The position numbers were made by a program, and so were the translations under genes. DNA of 64,000 nucleotides, taken from positions 4,755,822 to 4,819,821 of the forward strand of contig CP099842.1 in assembly GCA_030062745.1 (NCBI GenBank), in the 5' to 3' direction. Origin of the DNA: Capitulum mitella (Eukaryota; Arthropoda; Thecostraca; Pollicipedomorpha; Pollicipedidae). The notes beneath the pieces are model-generated. The model did no database searches. It was not told the DNA's origin and was given only the letters and a program-made list of their open reading frames with translations. Below are positions 11,641 through 24,105 of the stretch, in pieces (position 1 is the stretch's first letter; each line of letters starts with the position of its first letter).

Positions 11641-12125
11641 GGCGGAATCAGAACAAAAAGGAAACAGGGATGCCAAAACATCCTCCTGCCGCCTGCCACG
11701 CACGAGATGACACCCACACCACGCTCCTCCGCAACAAACACTTGTCATGAACCCACCACCCACCAGAGAGCCGGCAGACGTTGTGACAAGCTGCCCCACC
11801 GCTGCCCCCCCCCCCGCCAGAGTGGCGACGTCTCCGCCTCTGCTGTCGGCCAGGCGGAGGCGGCAGCGGTCGGGTCACGCCCGCTCTCAGCGGCGGCGCA
11901 CGCGCGGCCGCCGCCGCACGGCCGACGCACGACAGAGCTCATTGTCGCATAATGCGGCGCACCGGAGCGGAGTGGCCCTGTTCGCGCTCAATGGTTCGTG
12001 TGCCAATAACGACCCGTTCGGGACGTGGCGCCAAAGAACGGCGACATCCGTGTCTCGCAGGAATGCGGCGGTGGATGCGCCGTTGCGTCGTAACGACATT
12101 GCTCGCCTGGACGGATGTAATTAGC
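11640..12125. other. CpG-rich island
   Basis: A CG-dense block with overlapping open frames in both directions and no recognisable protein. Composition resembles the islands at 0.3-0.8, 8.5-9.5 and 56.3-56.7 kb. Confidence 0.35.
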
Positions 12126-12129
12126 CGGG

Positions 12130-13820
12130 CAGGGTAGAAACCGGGTTTATTTGTGGTTTTATAAAGCTGGCTTGCCTTGCTGTCTCTTGTGATGTGATGA
12201 TGCTGCGTGAAATCTGATCATGCCCACCGCTCCAGGCTATTGGGTTCTTCTGGAGATGCTAGAGTATTGCCCAAAGGTGGGTCCATTTAACCATGAACTG
12301 CTTTTGGAAGGGGAAATGCTGAAATTGAAACCACTTCTTGAAAAACGCCGGCATGTTTGTTTTTTAAGAGTCAGCATTGTTTGATATTGCCGAATCCTTA
12401 AAGCAATACTGAAGTCTTGAAATGGAAACAACTGTTGTGTCGAAACTTCGTCGCGCTGAGGACAGTCCTCAGGCACCTGGATTTCACTCGACCTGACAAT
12501 GTCAAGCAATATTCTGCATCAACCACATTGCTTAACCAACCTATTGGGCGATTACATGCTTGTGACGCAAAGCAGGAAATTCTGGTTAACATGCAGTCTG
12601 GTGCTGCTGTCCACCGGCGTTCAGGTGTTTCCGCTACGCAGTTTTTATTTACGAAAGCTTATCATCAACGCATTGTTTCATCAGTCGCGACAAAAGTCAA
12701 GCATGCGTGTTGCCAGTCATGAAAGGAAGGTTGTAGATTTCGCCTGGTGGAACGTTATGAAAACAAAAGAACAACACTTGGTACCAGGAAAGCTGAAACG
12801 TCCTCCAGCTGCAATATATTTAAACCATTTATATAGTATTTACGCATTTGCTTGCTATCCAATGGCCCAACTAAAACTTCCTGTACTTTTGTTTGCATCT
12901 TGCAGCTATCTTAAACCACCCGGAAGTAGGGGAAATGTTCTGTTTGTTTCTAGGCACACTACGCTGCTTTGGAACGCCGGTTATGCGATCTTGACGTTGG
13001 CGTTAATGCATGAATGGGCATGTACATCGTGGTTTTTCTTCTTAAGCAACAGCCATTGGGAAATATAGAAATTAGATTCCAAAGGTTGTGGAACACTTGA
13101 CCACCTGACTAGTGTCACACTCCAGCTGGACCTACTCGCATAACTACGATAGTCATGTGTCGCAGTCCCTCGTGCTATAGCTGTCGCGCTAGGGCCAGTG
13201 GTGATACCTCACAACCGTGTCATAAAAAAAACGGCGACGAACGCCTTGCGCATAAGAGGACGAGCGCGAAAGTATTACAGGGACGACCGACACCTGACGC
13301 AAATACCAAACAGCGTGTCGTAGCCCAGCGAGGCCTAACGGCATCGTGCGCAACACGTGCACAGCTCAAAGGGGCGTGTCCCATGGATGCCCGGATATGG
13401 GATGTTAAGCGCAGTGCAAGGGTGTCGCTCCCGCCGTCAGGCTCCGACGGACGGAGATGAGGGCCGGGCAGCCGGCGGGCGCGCTGAGCGCCGCTCCTCG
13501 TCGCGGCGCGGCAGAGGGTCCGGCGACCGCCCGCTATCTGATGGCCGGCCCGACAGCTGTATGCGGCCAATGACAGCCATCAATCCGAACATCTCTGATG
13601 GTACACAGATACAGAGCTAAATCCGCCCGGGCCCGGCCGGCGGCGAGCCGCGGCCCGTTCCCAGGCCGCCGTCGGACTCGGGCAGCGGCACCGCGTCTGC
13701 CGCGCTCGGCCGACCCTGTCCCGGGCTACACACGCTGGACAACTCTGGCCGGGCCCCGCTGTATAGGACGGGTCTGTACGGGTGTTCCTGCACCGTCCAG
13801 GTCTCTCCTCACCGGACAGT
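12130..13820. other. Unassigned, no gene seen
   Basis: A 189-codon plus-strand frame (12,499-13,068) is the longest in this AT-balanced stretch but matches nothing I recognise and lacks codon bias. From about 13,430 to 13,760 the sequence becomes CpG-rich with unsupported overlapping frames. Confidence 0.3.
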
Positions 13821-13833
13821 GCCGTCCATGTGT

Positions 13834-14098
13834 CAGGCACGAAACCAAGATTTTCCCGGGTGGGGGGGAAGCAAATTTCAAATTTTGTCATATGCCACTG
13901 GCATATGGCGAAATTTGTAGGGAAAAGCAGCAATTTTGTGTCATTTACTTCATATTTAACGCGCAGTAAAAAGTATGTTTGCTTTTGCAGCATATATATG
14001 ATCACTATTACACATTCCTGCAAAATTGCTATATATCTAGTGCAGCCCACTTGGCTCAAGAGGGCCATGGCCCCCATGCGCCGACAAGATTTTCGACA
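13834..14098. mobile_element. hAT-type MITE, copy 3 (265 bp)
   Basis: Flanked by a perfect 8-bp target duplication ccatgtgt (13,826-13,833 and 14,099-14,106). The left end starts caggcacgaaacc. G-run, hairpin (13,887-13,909, near perfect) and AT-rich interior match copies 1 and 2. The right-hand 20 bp has diverged from the other copies' end although the target duplication is intact. Confidence 0.85.
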
Positions 14099-14568
14099 CC
14101 ATGTGTCCCTGTAATGGATGGCTCTGACTTTGTGTTCTTGTACTGAGAAGAAGACAGCTCTGTTCAGACCTCCCTACATCGGACTCGATATATCAAGGGG
14201 ACTAAATCAAGTGACTCCGATTGGAAACCCTCTCGATGTTATCCGTTCCCGTTGTGTAAATCAGCAGCAAATAGATAAACATGTGCAGCTATTTATCCCC
14301 TTCTTGGCATGCCGGTTTACAAACGCACATATTTGCAGGGAAGTGCGACGAACATTGTGGAAAGCTTTCCACAGACGTTGCTACTGCATGTCATTAGCTG
14401 ACATATGGAAAATTTCACTTTTTGAAATTGGGACATGCCATCACAGAGCACCGTCTGCTATTGATGTTGTCTCCCTGGGAATCTGGCACATCCCCCACGG
14501 GACTCATTCCCGGTAAGTTTCACATTCCGGACAATCAAACAAGGTCTCGTCGCTCGAGAGACCCGTTC

Positions 14569-14868
14569 CCATCGTCCTCTCCGTTCGAGATTCCCTCCCC
14601 ATCATCCTCTCCGCCCGCGATTCGCTCGCCATCATCCTCTCCGCCTGAGATTCGCTACCCATCGTCCTCTCCGCCTGAGATTCGCTACCCATCATCCTCT
14701 CCGGCCGCGATTCGCTCTCCATCATCCTCTCCGCCTGAGATTCGCTACCCATCGTCCTCTCCGCCTGAGATTCGCTACCCATCATCCTCTCCGGCCGCGA
14801 TTCGCTCGCCATCATCCTCTCCGCCTGAGATTCGCTACCCATCGTCCTCTCCGACCGACATTTCCTCT
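14569..14868. repeat. 30-bp minisatellite with 90-bp higher-order units
   Basis: Ten consecutive 30-bp units beginning ccatc(a/g)tcctctccg. Units 2-10 form three repeats of an A-B-C trimer. A has ccgcgattcgctc after the common start; B has cctgagattcgctac after ccatcatc; C is the same as B after ccatcgtc. The copies have therefore spread as 90-bp blocks. The period is a multiple of three, so long frames stay open on both strands: plus-strand decapeptide SSPPEIRYPS within about 14,422-14,907, minus-strand ESQAERTMGS within about 14,504-15,067. Neither can be called a gene on present evidence. Confidence 0.93.
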
Positions 14869-14907
14869 CCACGCCGCAAGCGACACCGCGAAACGCCGAA
14901 GAGGTAG

Positions 14908-17900
14908 CGGCCCGGCGCGCCGGCCGGCGAGCACGCCTCGCTGCTGTTTCGCCATTTCGCGTCGGTGATTCGCTGAGAGCGGATCGTCGCAACAGCCCGT
15001 CGCTGGGCCGTCGTTCGCGCCCGGTGGGCTCGCCGATGGCGCCCCCTGACGCTGTTTGCCGGCTCACCGGATTAGCGAGACGAGAAGAGCGTTTCTATGT
15101 ACCGCGGACTGTATTAGGCTTTCTGGAGATCTCCGGTGGATATTTTCAGGGAGCGGGCGGTTTAGGTGAGAGTGGCGCGTGGTCTGGGCCCGGGCCAAAG
15201 GTAACTCAGCGGGTGGACTGGTTTCAAAGCTTGTCTGGCGTCAGCGGTTACAGTGAATGCTGGACTAATGCAAGCCGAGAACCGAATATGTGTTCCGCTG
15301 ATTCAAAATTACACTAAGCCAAGAACTGCCTGGTAGCCGTTGCAGTTAAGTCATAGGATAGAAACGAGTGCGACTTAAGTTTCATTTTGAACAAGTAAGA
15401 TGAATATGCATTGAGAGCGAAAGGGGAACATGTCGTCGATTTCCAATACATGCTACCTGAAGGCTCTGATCGGCCCGCTCGTCCGTGTTCAGATAACGGT
15501 AGTCCGTATGTTCGGCAGTAGGTAGCCAAGCTCCTCTGATGTTTCTGCTGAGACCGTATTCTCTGGAATCCAAAGGATGGAAGGAGAGGGGGGGGGGGGG
15601 CAAAGGGCAGACAATGATTTCCGTTGCATCATTTTAGGACCTTTTTCAAACTTGCTGAGACCAGGTCTATTTCTAGGCAGTTCCACCCTACGCAATACCA
15701 TTGAGCTGAGGTTAAAATTATCCAAAGTTGGCAGGGCTTCCGCCAACTTGGTAGGACCGTCTCAGTATCTGCCCTATGGACTGCTACACACACGGTCCGT
15801 CATATTCAAACTTTCTTGTTCCAGATGCTGAATTTCACAGCAGCGCTCAAACGGTCATCCCGGAAACCTCCCGCCACGTAGAAGTGATTCCTTTCTTTAG
15901 GGCTTCCTCTGTGAACGTAAATAAGTCAGATATCGCGATGGTCTCTATCGGTGACGTTGGCTCCGTTGTTTTGCCTTCAGGCGGCTGCCAGGCATCTGTG
16001 GGTCGTCTGCGATTGTCGCAGCAGTGTCACGATAGCTGATCATGCCATGCAGTATCGTTTCTATCTCAGCGAATGAAGGAACGCAGCCTTGACATGTCGG
16101 TATCCGTGAACTTTTATTGCGCGCTGTAAGAAATCAATAACTCTTCTTCACGAACAGGATAAGCCATTTCAGCGATGATGGCGACACTGATTGGGTGTTT
16201 TCAACCACGATGCGGCATCGCGAGTCGTTCACATATACGTGTGCGTCCATGCCTGCCTCAGAATGAACATGATGATGTATACTGTCATTCACGTCAGGGC
16301 GGCGCATATGCACGCTTGTGAATTCCATCCTCAGAGTGGACTACACGAACGCTGTTGTCGGCTTCAGCATGCTGTGGAAGCAGCCGCACTGCTGCCAGTT
16401 TTTGCTTTGTGTTTTGTTCTCTTGCGTCATCGGACGTCGATAGGACTCCGGTAATTTTTTTCCAGACGAATCTCCGATCACTGATGGGCGTTGCTGACTA
16501 TCAATGGCCATCACGTCATCCTTTCGCGCCCAGATGTCATCACGGACGATGGTAAAATTCGGCGATGGCTTCAACACTGCAGGTTTGATAAGCATTGCGG
16601 CAAGAAAAAGTTATGACACTGTCGCCAACTGAGTCTGCTATTCATTTGCGACCGCAGCTGAGATGCACACTTTATTTTACTCATTACTCTTTATTTCGCC
16701 TTCCGCCAATACTCCGTTACGCCAATATCACGCCACCTGGGGAAATCTTGCTCACGATTAAGGCTGCTGTAATGCCTCTGCGGTTACGTTTAATCGCCAT
16801 CCTCCACTGATGAATGGAATTCATTCGCACCGTTCTGAATCGCTGGAGTAATACGTAAGGGTCCTCAAAGCCACCCACACAGGTGACATTTCAGCGTCAC
16901 CAGTACCGTCTTTAGGACCCTGCCTCGCTGTTGATCCCCCGTGCTGTCTGTAACGCCTGAGCCGTGTCGGAACCGTCTACAGGACCTTCTCCCCATTTCC
17001 CCCTTCAGTCTATACCGTCTGAACCGTGCCGTACAGCTCACAGGGCCACCATCTCGACGTTCCCTCCCGTGCGTCCATAACGTCTGGGCCGTGCCGGTAC
17101 CGCCTACAGGGCCGCGCCGCCAGCACAAGCTGAGCCTTTCAGCGGCGCCGGTGGCGCAGCCGAGGGGCGTGGGAACTCGGCTCCCACGGCTGATTGGTCA
17201 ACGCCGAACACGGGCCGACACGGCGCTACACGGCGGTACCTGCGCCGACACGGCCGCTCCCTCGCCGACAAAGGGCCGTGTGGGCAATTATGATAACTGT
17301 AATCCCTCGGGACATTGCGCTTCGTGACCAGGCTGGATTATCGGCGCGTCCCTACGGGTGGCGAAAAATTCCGCCGGGCATTCCTTACACAAATTCTGGG
17401 CTGTGTCTAGGCATTTTCATGGCCGGCGTTGTGGTCGATGGCAGGTTTCTTGGTGATCATTTGCCCCCATGTGAATGCGGTCTTATCACAGTGCATGTTT
17501 TAAGACCGTCATCATTGGCTAGGAGCGGAGCTTTTGGAAACGTCGCGGAAGCATGAGGGCCGAAGCGGCGTTCTGATCTTCAGACGATCAGCACAGCGCT
17601 TGGTTGCCACAGACCCAACGCCGAGCGTTCATGACAGTAGGACACAGCACGTCGACGCTTTTGCTTTCACGGCGAGCACGTCAGCAAGTCGACCATGCCG
17701 AGCCCTGGAGACAATCGAGTTTCGGCGGAGCGTGACCGGCCGGTTCCGCCGGGACGGAGGAGCGTGACCGGCCGACGGCGGCCGCGGCGGCTCTGCTCCG
17801 GCCGGCGCTGACCGTGACCGGTGACCGGTGACCGCCGCGGTCGTGACGGCCCGACCTGCGCCCCGGCCCCGTACCGGGTTCAGGCCGCGCCGGCAGCGGC

Positions 17901-19290
17901 CGCGCGAGCAGGTGCCATCGGCGAGACGGAGTCCGCGACCATCTGCGCCGATTTCGGCTCACTTTCGGTGGACCGGATCGCGGTCACGCTGGACAGGGTG
18001 CTCCTGACGTGCCGAACACGTCAGCTGAACTTCCTCCCGGGCCACGCCGTGAGGTGAGGGTGTCAGCATGTGACAGAGGATGTACACCGCGCATTGGTCC
18101 TCTGGGAGTGCTGCAGGTGGCTTTGCCTTGTCTTGCCTCTGGGAGTGCTGGAGATGTGGTCTTGAAGTGGCCACAGATCACGGACAGCGAAAATATAACG
18201 TTTTTTATTCCGGATTAATGCCGGAATGTGGGTCTCTTCAGATGTGAAGGGCGGAACAGATTAAACACGATGAACGTACATGATTTGGATCAGACATGGA
18301 AAGACTGTAGTCAAGGACGCTCATATGTTTGTTTCATTTGGTACTAAAACCTCCCCCGAAATACCTGCAAGAAGTTGAAGCCTCCCAACGCACGACAGAA
18401 AATAGACGTGTTCTGAACGTCAGGAAGTAGATTACATTGGGATCAGAGTCCATGTGAAATAGAGATGGGTACTTATATTCTAACAACGCACTGGCAAAGG
18501 GCTTTCGTATGAGGTGTCATCACGAGTCCGGAGGACGCTGGGAGATCTGCGCCATAGAGCAGTCCACGACACGGTCATTCCGTGACATTGTGATGTTCTC
18601 GGTGTCGCGTCAAAACGGCCTCTAGAGGCTTGAAATCCAGCACCTGCGCAATGAGAATTTCATTTTCCTGATCGGTTGCTGGGATGTGGCGACGGGGTTT
18701 AAATATCTCATTTGTTTGCATCTAAAGCAATCATATGAGGTAGAAACAATCGCTCTGAATCTCTTGGATTTTGCGTTGTGTTCACTTAAAGCTATTTTAA
18801 GCACCCTTTTCTTGCAGCGCGGGTTTCCTTGTCTCGAACACAAACTTTCCACGCCGCCGCAAAGCCAGAAGAACGTGCGTTGTGTTTGTTAACACACATT
18901 CAGACTGCAAAAATTGAAAGTAGGCCGCAGCTTTCTTGATTCATTCCACCATGCAGCCGGCATTTTTTCGTGACGTAGACACGCGTCGGCGGAAACGGCA
19001 GCGCTTCATGCCCTGAGGCTAGCTCACCAGTTGCAGGAAAAACGACCTCGCCTGAATAGGTGCTCATTAAAATGGCCCGCACCCCCGCCCCGTGAATGGA
19101 ATTAGCGGATACCCTCGCTCACAGGCCGAAATGCCCAGCCGGCCCCTTGACCCACGTGTAATTATCGATTTCTTTCAGCCTCCTTAGATCAGTGAAACCG
19201 GCCCAGTATCGATTTTCCTCGTGCCTGCGTCTGAATGGCTCCACCATGCGCAAGTAATTCGCTGGAGCCGTACGGACAGACAGGCCCAGC
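14908..19290. other. Unassigned, with two CpG-rich patches
   Basis: No recognisable gene. CpG-rich patches lie near 14,900-15,060, 17,000-17,290 and 17,680-17,960. The last has overlapping frames on both strands and a gtgaccggtgaccggtgacc tandem near 17,815. The rest is mixed sequence with short frames and no detected transposon ends. Confidence 0.35.
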
Positions 19291-19299
19291 GGCACGAGC

Positions 19300-19480
19300 G
19301 GCGGCAGGAGGCAGCAGCAGGAGACCGCAGCAGGAGACCGCAGCAGGAGACAGTAGCAGGAGACAGCAGCAGTAGAGAGCAGCAGGACACGATAGAAAGA
19401 GATGGTAGGATGAGACTGCAGCATGCGATGGCAACAGGCAATGACAGTAGGAGGCAACAGCAAAGGGGTGGTGGGTAGGA
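19300..19480. repeat. CAG/GA-rich degenerate tandem repeat
   Basis: Repeated words cagcaggagac, cagtaggagac and cagcagtagagag with a variable period near 12-15 bp. The opposite strand gives cysteine/leucine/serine-rich frames that are artefacts of the repeat. Confidence 0.75.
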
Positions 19481-19825
19481 GAAGACGGCTCCAAAAAACG
19501 GCAACAGGAGACAAAATCAGGAATCGGCAGCGTGAAATGGCACTAGGAGTATGGGCGTAATCTCTGCGGGGCTGTGGGGACATGTTCCCCACAGTTTTCT
19601 AGATGTAGTGATTTATCCCCATCCCCTAATTTTTGAGGTATCAAATAGGTATTTTCCGTTGGCAACACAATTTCTTGAGTTTTGAAATGGAACAAAAAGG
19701 GATTTCACCGTAGTTTGCCATGCAACGCCCGATTAAAGTGGTTCCTACCCCTTGCCCTACCCATTCTTAGTGGAATACAGTCAGCTTGCTCCCCTCAGTT
19801 TCTGAGCTGTGGCTACACCCATGAA

Positions 19826-20140
19826 TAGGAGAAAACAGCAGGAGACGACAGCAAAAGACGCCAGCGGTAGACGGCAACACTATACGGCAACAGAGATGGC
19901 AGCAAAGGACAGCAGCAGGGGACAGCAGGAGACGACAACATAAGATATAGGCCACTCCAAGAGTCAACAATAGTCGACGGCAGGAGGAGATGAAAGCAGA
20001 AGACAGCTGGATTCTCCACCAGGAGTTAGCAGGGTGGGAGACCACGGCTGAAGACGGCACGAGGAAACTGCAACAGGAGGATGGCAGAGAAAAGGCCTTG
20101 CACAGGGCAGCGCTCCTGGAGACAGCAGCAGGACACAAAA
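19826..20140. repeat. Second CAG/GA-rich degenerate tandem repeat
   Basis: The same word family as at 19,300 (ggagacgacagcaaaagacg, cagcaggggacagcaggag) reappears about 350 bp further on. It decays through 20,140, where cagcaggacacaaaag marks the end. The two blocks are probably parts of one purine-rich repeat field separated by unrelated sequence. Confidence 0.65.
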
Positions 20141-20917
20141 GGCGACAACAAAAGTATGCTCATTAGACATCCTGCCCAACAGCGACATACGAGGAAACAT
20201 CAGACAATTGCTGCCTTTCCGCATGCTTCTGCTTTCAGTAACGGACGTAATGCGCAACGCTTGCAGGATAGGCCTGTCTGTGATCGGCTCGTTTAAGACA
20301 TCAGTTCCTGTCCGACGTTCGGGACTGGTTTCCAAAGACACGGAATGTTTAGGGCAATCCCTTAAAAAGGCACGTTCAGTGCATGCCATCATACACGTAG
20401 CAACAAGCCTCGTAGTGGTAGAATTTTGCCCGTTATTGTGAGGATTTAATGACTGCACGGTGCGCTGGTTGAAAGTTGTCACTTAAGATTTCAACATCAA
20501 ACGAAACATGTTGAAATATGAACGAGTCACGAAACAGGCTTGGTTTTAAAAACCTAACTCATACACCACCTTGCAGCGAAGTAACGATTGGACTCCTACT
20601 GATAAGGCAAACGATCATCAGCTATGCTGTTTGAAAAGTTGCATTAAAACTCTAGCCTGGTTTACCGGAGTATTTAAGATTAACCTCTCCGTTTGAAGCT
20701 AGTGGCACTTGTACTCTGCAGCGGAATGCATCACTGAGCAGGTGCTGAGTCACAGTATCCAAGGCCGGCGGGGCTGCACAAAGTGTTACGGAGCTAACGT
20801 GCAAGCGTCACATACCACCAGTTTAAAGTCACTGACCTCAGGTTAGGTCGCACTCAGCCACGGGGTGGTCATGATATATGATCAGGAGTGAGATCTTAAT
20901 GTGACACAGGGTATAGA

Positions 20918-20933
20918 ATATACACACACATAT

Positions 20934-20966
<33 letters not shown>

Positions 20967-20970
20967 CACT
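20918..20970. repeat. Compound (AC)n/(AT)n microsatellite
   Basis: Alternating purine-pyrimidine tract: acacacat, then about nine AC units, then about eight AT units. Such tracts can adopt Z-form DNA and vary in length. Confidence 0.9.
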
Positions 20971-21054
20971 CGTATAGGTATGCATATGCACATGTATCCG
21001 TCCAATCACAGGTCAAATTACGTCCTCAGACATGTCAGCAGACAATGGAAGCAG

Positions 21055-21255
21055 CTCCATTGTCGTCTGCCGCCACAACAGAGACAGCTCTGGTCAGTCT
21101 GTTGCCACAGCAGAGGCGGCCGCCTCGTCCACAGTTTGTTGCCACAGCAGAGACAGCTCCGGTCACAGTCTCGCGCCACAACAGAGACAGCCCCGGTCAC
21201 AGTCTGTTGCCGCAGCAGAGACAGCTCCGGTTACAGTTTGTTGTCACAACATAGG
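21055..21255. repeat. 34-bp minisatellite, about six units
   Basis: Units start gcca(c/g)a(a/g)cagagacag and continue ctccggtcacagtctgtt. The usual period is 34 bp, with one 37-bp variant unit carrying aggcggccgcc near 21,113. Frames run through it on both strands only because the repeats lack stops. Confidence 0.8.
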
Positions 21256-21259
21256 CAGC

Positions 21260-23445
21260 TTAAGTCGCTGCTCAATGCAGTGGCAAAGCCGCCTATCGTC
21301 AGCCATGATCCTCCGAAGTTCATCCCGTGTCGATGATTGCTGCCCTGTTCTGAACGGTTTGAATGGATCTGTTATCGAAAAACACTCAGTTCTCCGCCAA
21401 CGAAAAACGTTTGTTTTTTGCACAGAAGTTCTGCAGGGAGGCATTGCGTTTGGAACAATCGTAAAACTTCATATGTTACATGTGCAGGTTGTCCCAGAAA
21501 CGTGCTCGTTGGAAGGTGCACTTATTCCAAGCGTTCATGGGTCGCTCCGGGTAACATTTAGTAGCCGTGAAAAACACGGAACATTTCAACCATTGTTTTC
21601 GCATATGACTTTTCAATATGAAGGTGCGCTAGTTATCGTAATGAGGGAATATTTCACGTCCCATAGGACCCGGCTGTCGACGTGTCCTAAAACCACGAAC
21701 ACAGATAAAAAACCCACTGTTAATGACAGCTGTCGGTGAATATTTGTAGGGGTATGTGTCTTTTTTGCACTGGTTGCCTTATCATTCGATTTATTTTGGT
21801 ACTGTGTAAATCTTCCAAACATTTCCACAACGTGCTAGAGATTCACAAGATCATTCTGGTTTGTGTTACCACCACACCATTTTAATAGATATTGTAAAAG
21901 TCTGAATGTAAAGTGAATATTGTCAGGTTACCTTACTCATGTTGTTAAACTTGCGCATAGTACCGGCTGCATGGAATGTTCCCGGGTCGAAAATCAAAAC
22001 TGAAATTGTATTAAACTCAATTTATGAATATTCAGGGAACCTCCGTTCTGCTGATTGCTGTTCAATCTAAATCTAAAACAACACGGCAATCAGATAACAA
22101 TGCCACGGCAGCATCCAGTTCCGTCGACAGAGCAGTATCGTTGCGCAGCTTAACAGTTTTAACGTAATATTTATGAGATCTTGGCAAGTCATACCATCGA
22201 GATCTCCGCGGGATACATGTCCGTAAATACATTGACAGTGTTCCTCTCCAACTGCGGGAAAGGCAGGCTTTCTCGATAAGTAATATGACTAATAATAGGC
22301 GTAGCTTTGTATACCTTTGGTATGGAGCGTTCCATATTAAAGGAATTTTTGGTTTAACATTCCATACTCATATTTTGGTCCAGTCATGTGTTTTCTTCCT
22401 TTATGAAGTAAAGTTCTGTAAGTACGTTATGAATGTCACATTTTAGAGTCCGATGAATTCATTCTTCCATACCAAAATTTGTCCCAATTCTACACCAATG
22501 ACCAACAGTAAACTACCTTCAACCTGGACAGCCTTGTGGTGTTTCGCAAATGACATGCAGTCATTCTCGTTCTTGTCCGTTACATGCGATCTCATGACTA
22601 TGCATAGTATGGAATGAAGTGCATTGATCTTTGGACCACAAGCTTGTCCATTCAGGCGTTCGTGATAAAACAGACAATTTCAATACAGAAAATGGAAGAA
22701 CGGACAACGAAAAAGTGCCATGACGCGCTGAAGACGGCGAGCAATATGAACAGGTAAACATTGTATATAAAGAGATGAGCATTAGGTTTCGAAAGCACTC
22801 GACATTGGAACATCAATATTTCGTTCGATTATGCAGCGTTTGAGGTTCTAGCAGGAGGTGCAGCGTAAGGAAACTTTTTCCATCTTTTCAAGATAATTTT
22901 TGTACTACGCGTGGGATATTTCTCAACAGTTTCCGCCTCATGGTGGTAACTGACGTACAAATGGACTTGACGTACTCTTTCGACTTGACGTACAAATGGA
23001 CCCTATCTCGGAAATGACAACTGGATATCGTGCGCACTCTAGTGAGTACAAAGTGAAGTTGTGGTGCAGCGTCTGGATAGATGTCGCGCAGTAAGATGTA
23101 ATTCACGGCGTGATATGATTGACTGAACGCTTCTGTCACCTGGCGGAAAAATTATTAAACCAAGAATCGATCTCGGAAACTAGATGACACCCACATATGT
23201 TAGACGAAAGGCGCATGCAGCATTCATGTACGAGGACCCAGCATTCACGTTTTTGAAAGGAGACAGCCTTTCTCGTCAGGATTTAATCAGCACACCGCGC
23301 TCATCTCTCAAAAGTTCATGTTCAAGCATGAAGCTTACAAGTTCAAGCATTTCTTTTGCTGCAAATGCACCTTTGAAAACTGAAGTTGCTCGACTAGAGA
23401 TGCCGAAGGTAATGGTACGATTTAAAACAGGTACCTACTAGGTCT
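21260..23445. other. Unassigned, no gene seen
   Basis: AT-rich sequence without a recognisable gene. It contains a 16-bp direct repeat, tgacgtacaaatggac, at 22,951-22,966 and 22,986-23,001, and an isolated tatataaag word near 22,764 without a matching initiator. Confidence 0.4.
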
Positions 23446-23814
23446 TGCCGCTTACTTCGTTGCGCAAGGTTCATGAACGCAGTTTGTAAACAGTAAGATT
23501 TTGACCAAGCGATTACTTCGAGGGAAAATAATCGTAGTAGTGGTTGCAAGGCACTTCAAATGCAATACTGATAAGTACTACTTACGATTTCAGCCGGAAA
23601 AACCTGAAACGCACATTACTTCCCCGGAAGCAGATTGCGTCGTCACTGGTATGCTAACCGCCGGACGCTCGCGGAGGGATTTTTGACGTTTCTGCGTTAA
23701 ATAGTTTATTTACGTGAGATCTCGACGCTGATTGGTCGTCGGTCGGACTCAAGGTCCAATCAAGAGTAATAAAAAAGGTTGGAGAAATAGCTAATGCGAT
23801 ATAAATTATCATTA

Positions 23815-23960
23815 AAATAAAAAAGTTAGTCGTTGTATAATAATAATAATAAAAATGATAATAATAATTATAATAATAATAATAATAATAACAATAACAA
23901 TAATAATACTAATGAAATAGTAGTAATCATAACAAACAACAATAATAATAAAAAAGTAAA
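23815..23960. repeat. AAT/ATA-rich microsatellite
   Basis: Imperfect (AAT)n interrupted by AAC units (for example aataataataacaataacaa), continuing as A-rich sequence to about 24,080 and leading into the telomere-like tract. Confidence 0.9.
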
Positions 23961-24105
23961 AATATTACAAGGATAAAAAAGTAAAGCTGCAATTTAAAAA
24001 ATACAAAAGAAAAATAAAAAGCAGTGAAATAAAATATCTGAGAAGGAACCACGGAACAAAACTGAAAAATATTGGGCAGTGAAATAAAACAATAAATAAA
24101 AATTT

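Noticed and set aside
12499..13068. A 189-codon plus-strand frame in AT-balanced sequence
   Set aside because: No recognisable domain, no codon bias and no splice context.
19119..20138. Cysteine/leucine-rich minus-strand frames resembling membrane proteins
   Set aside because: They are translations of the CAG/GA repeat complement and change character outside the repeat.
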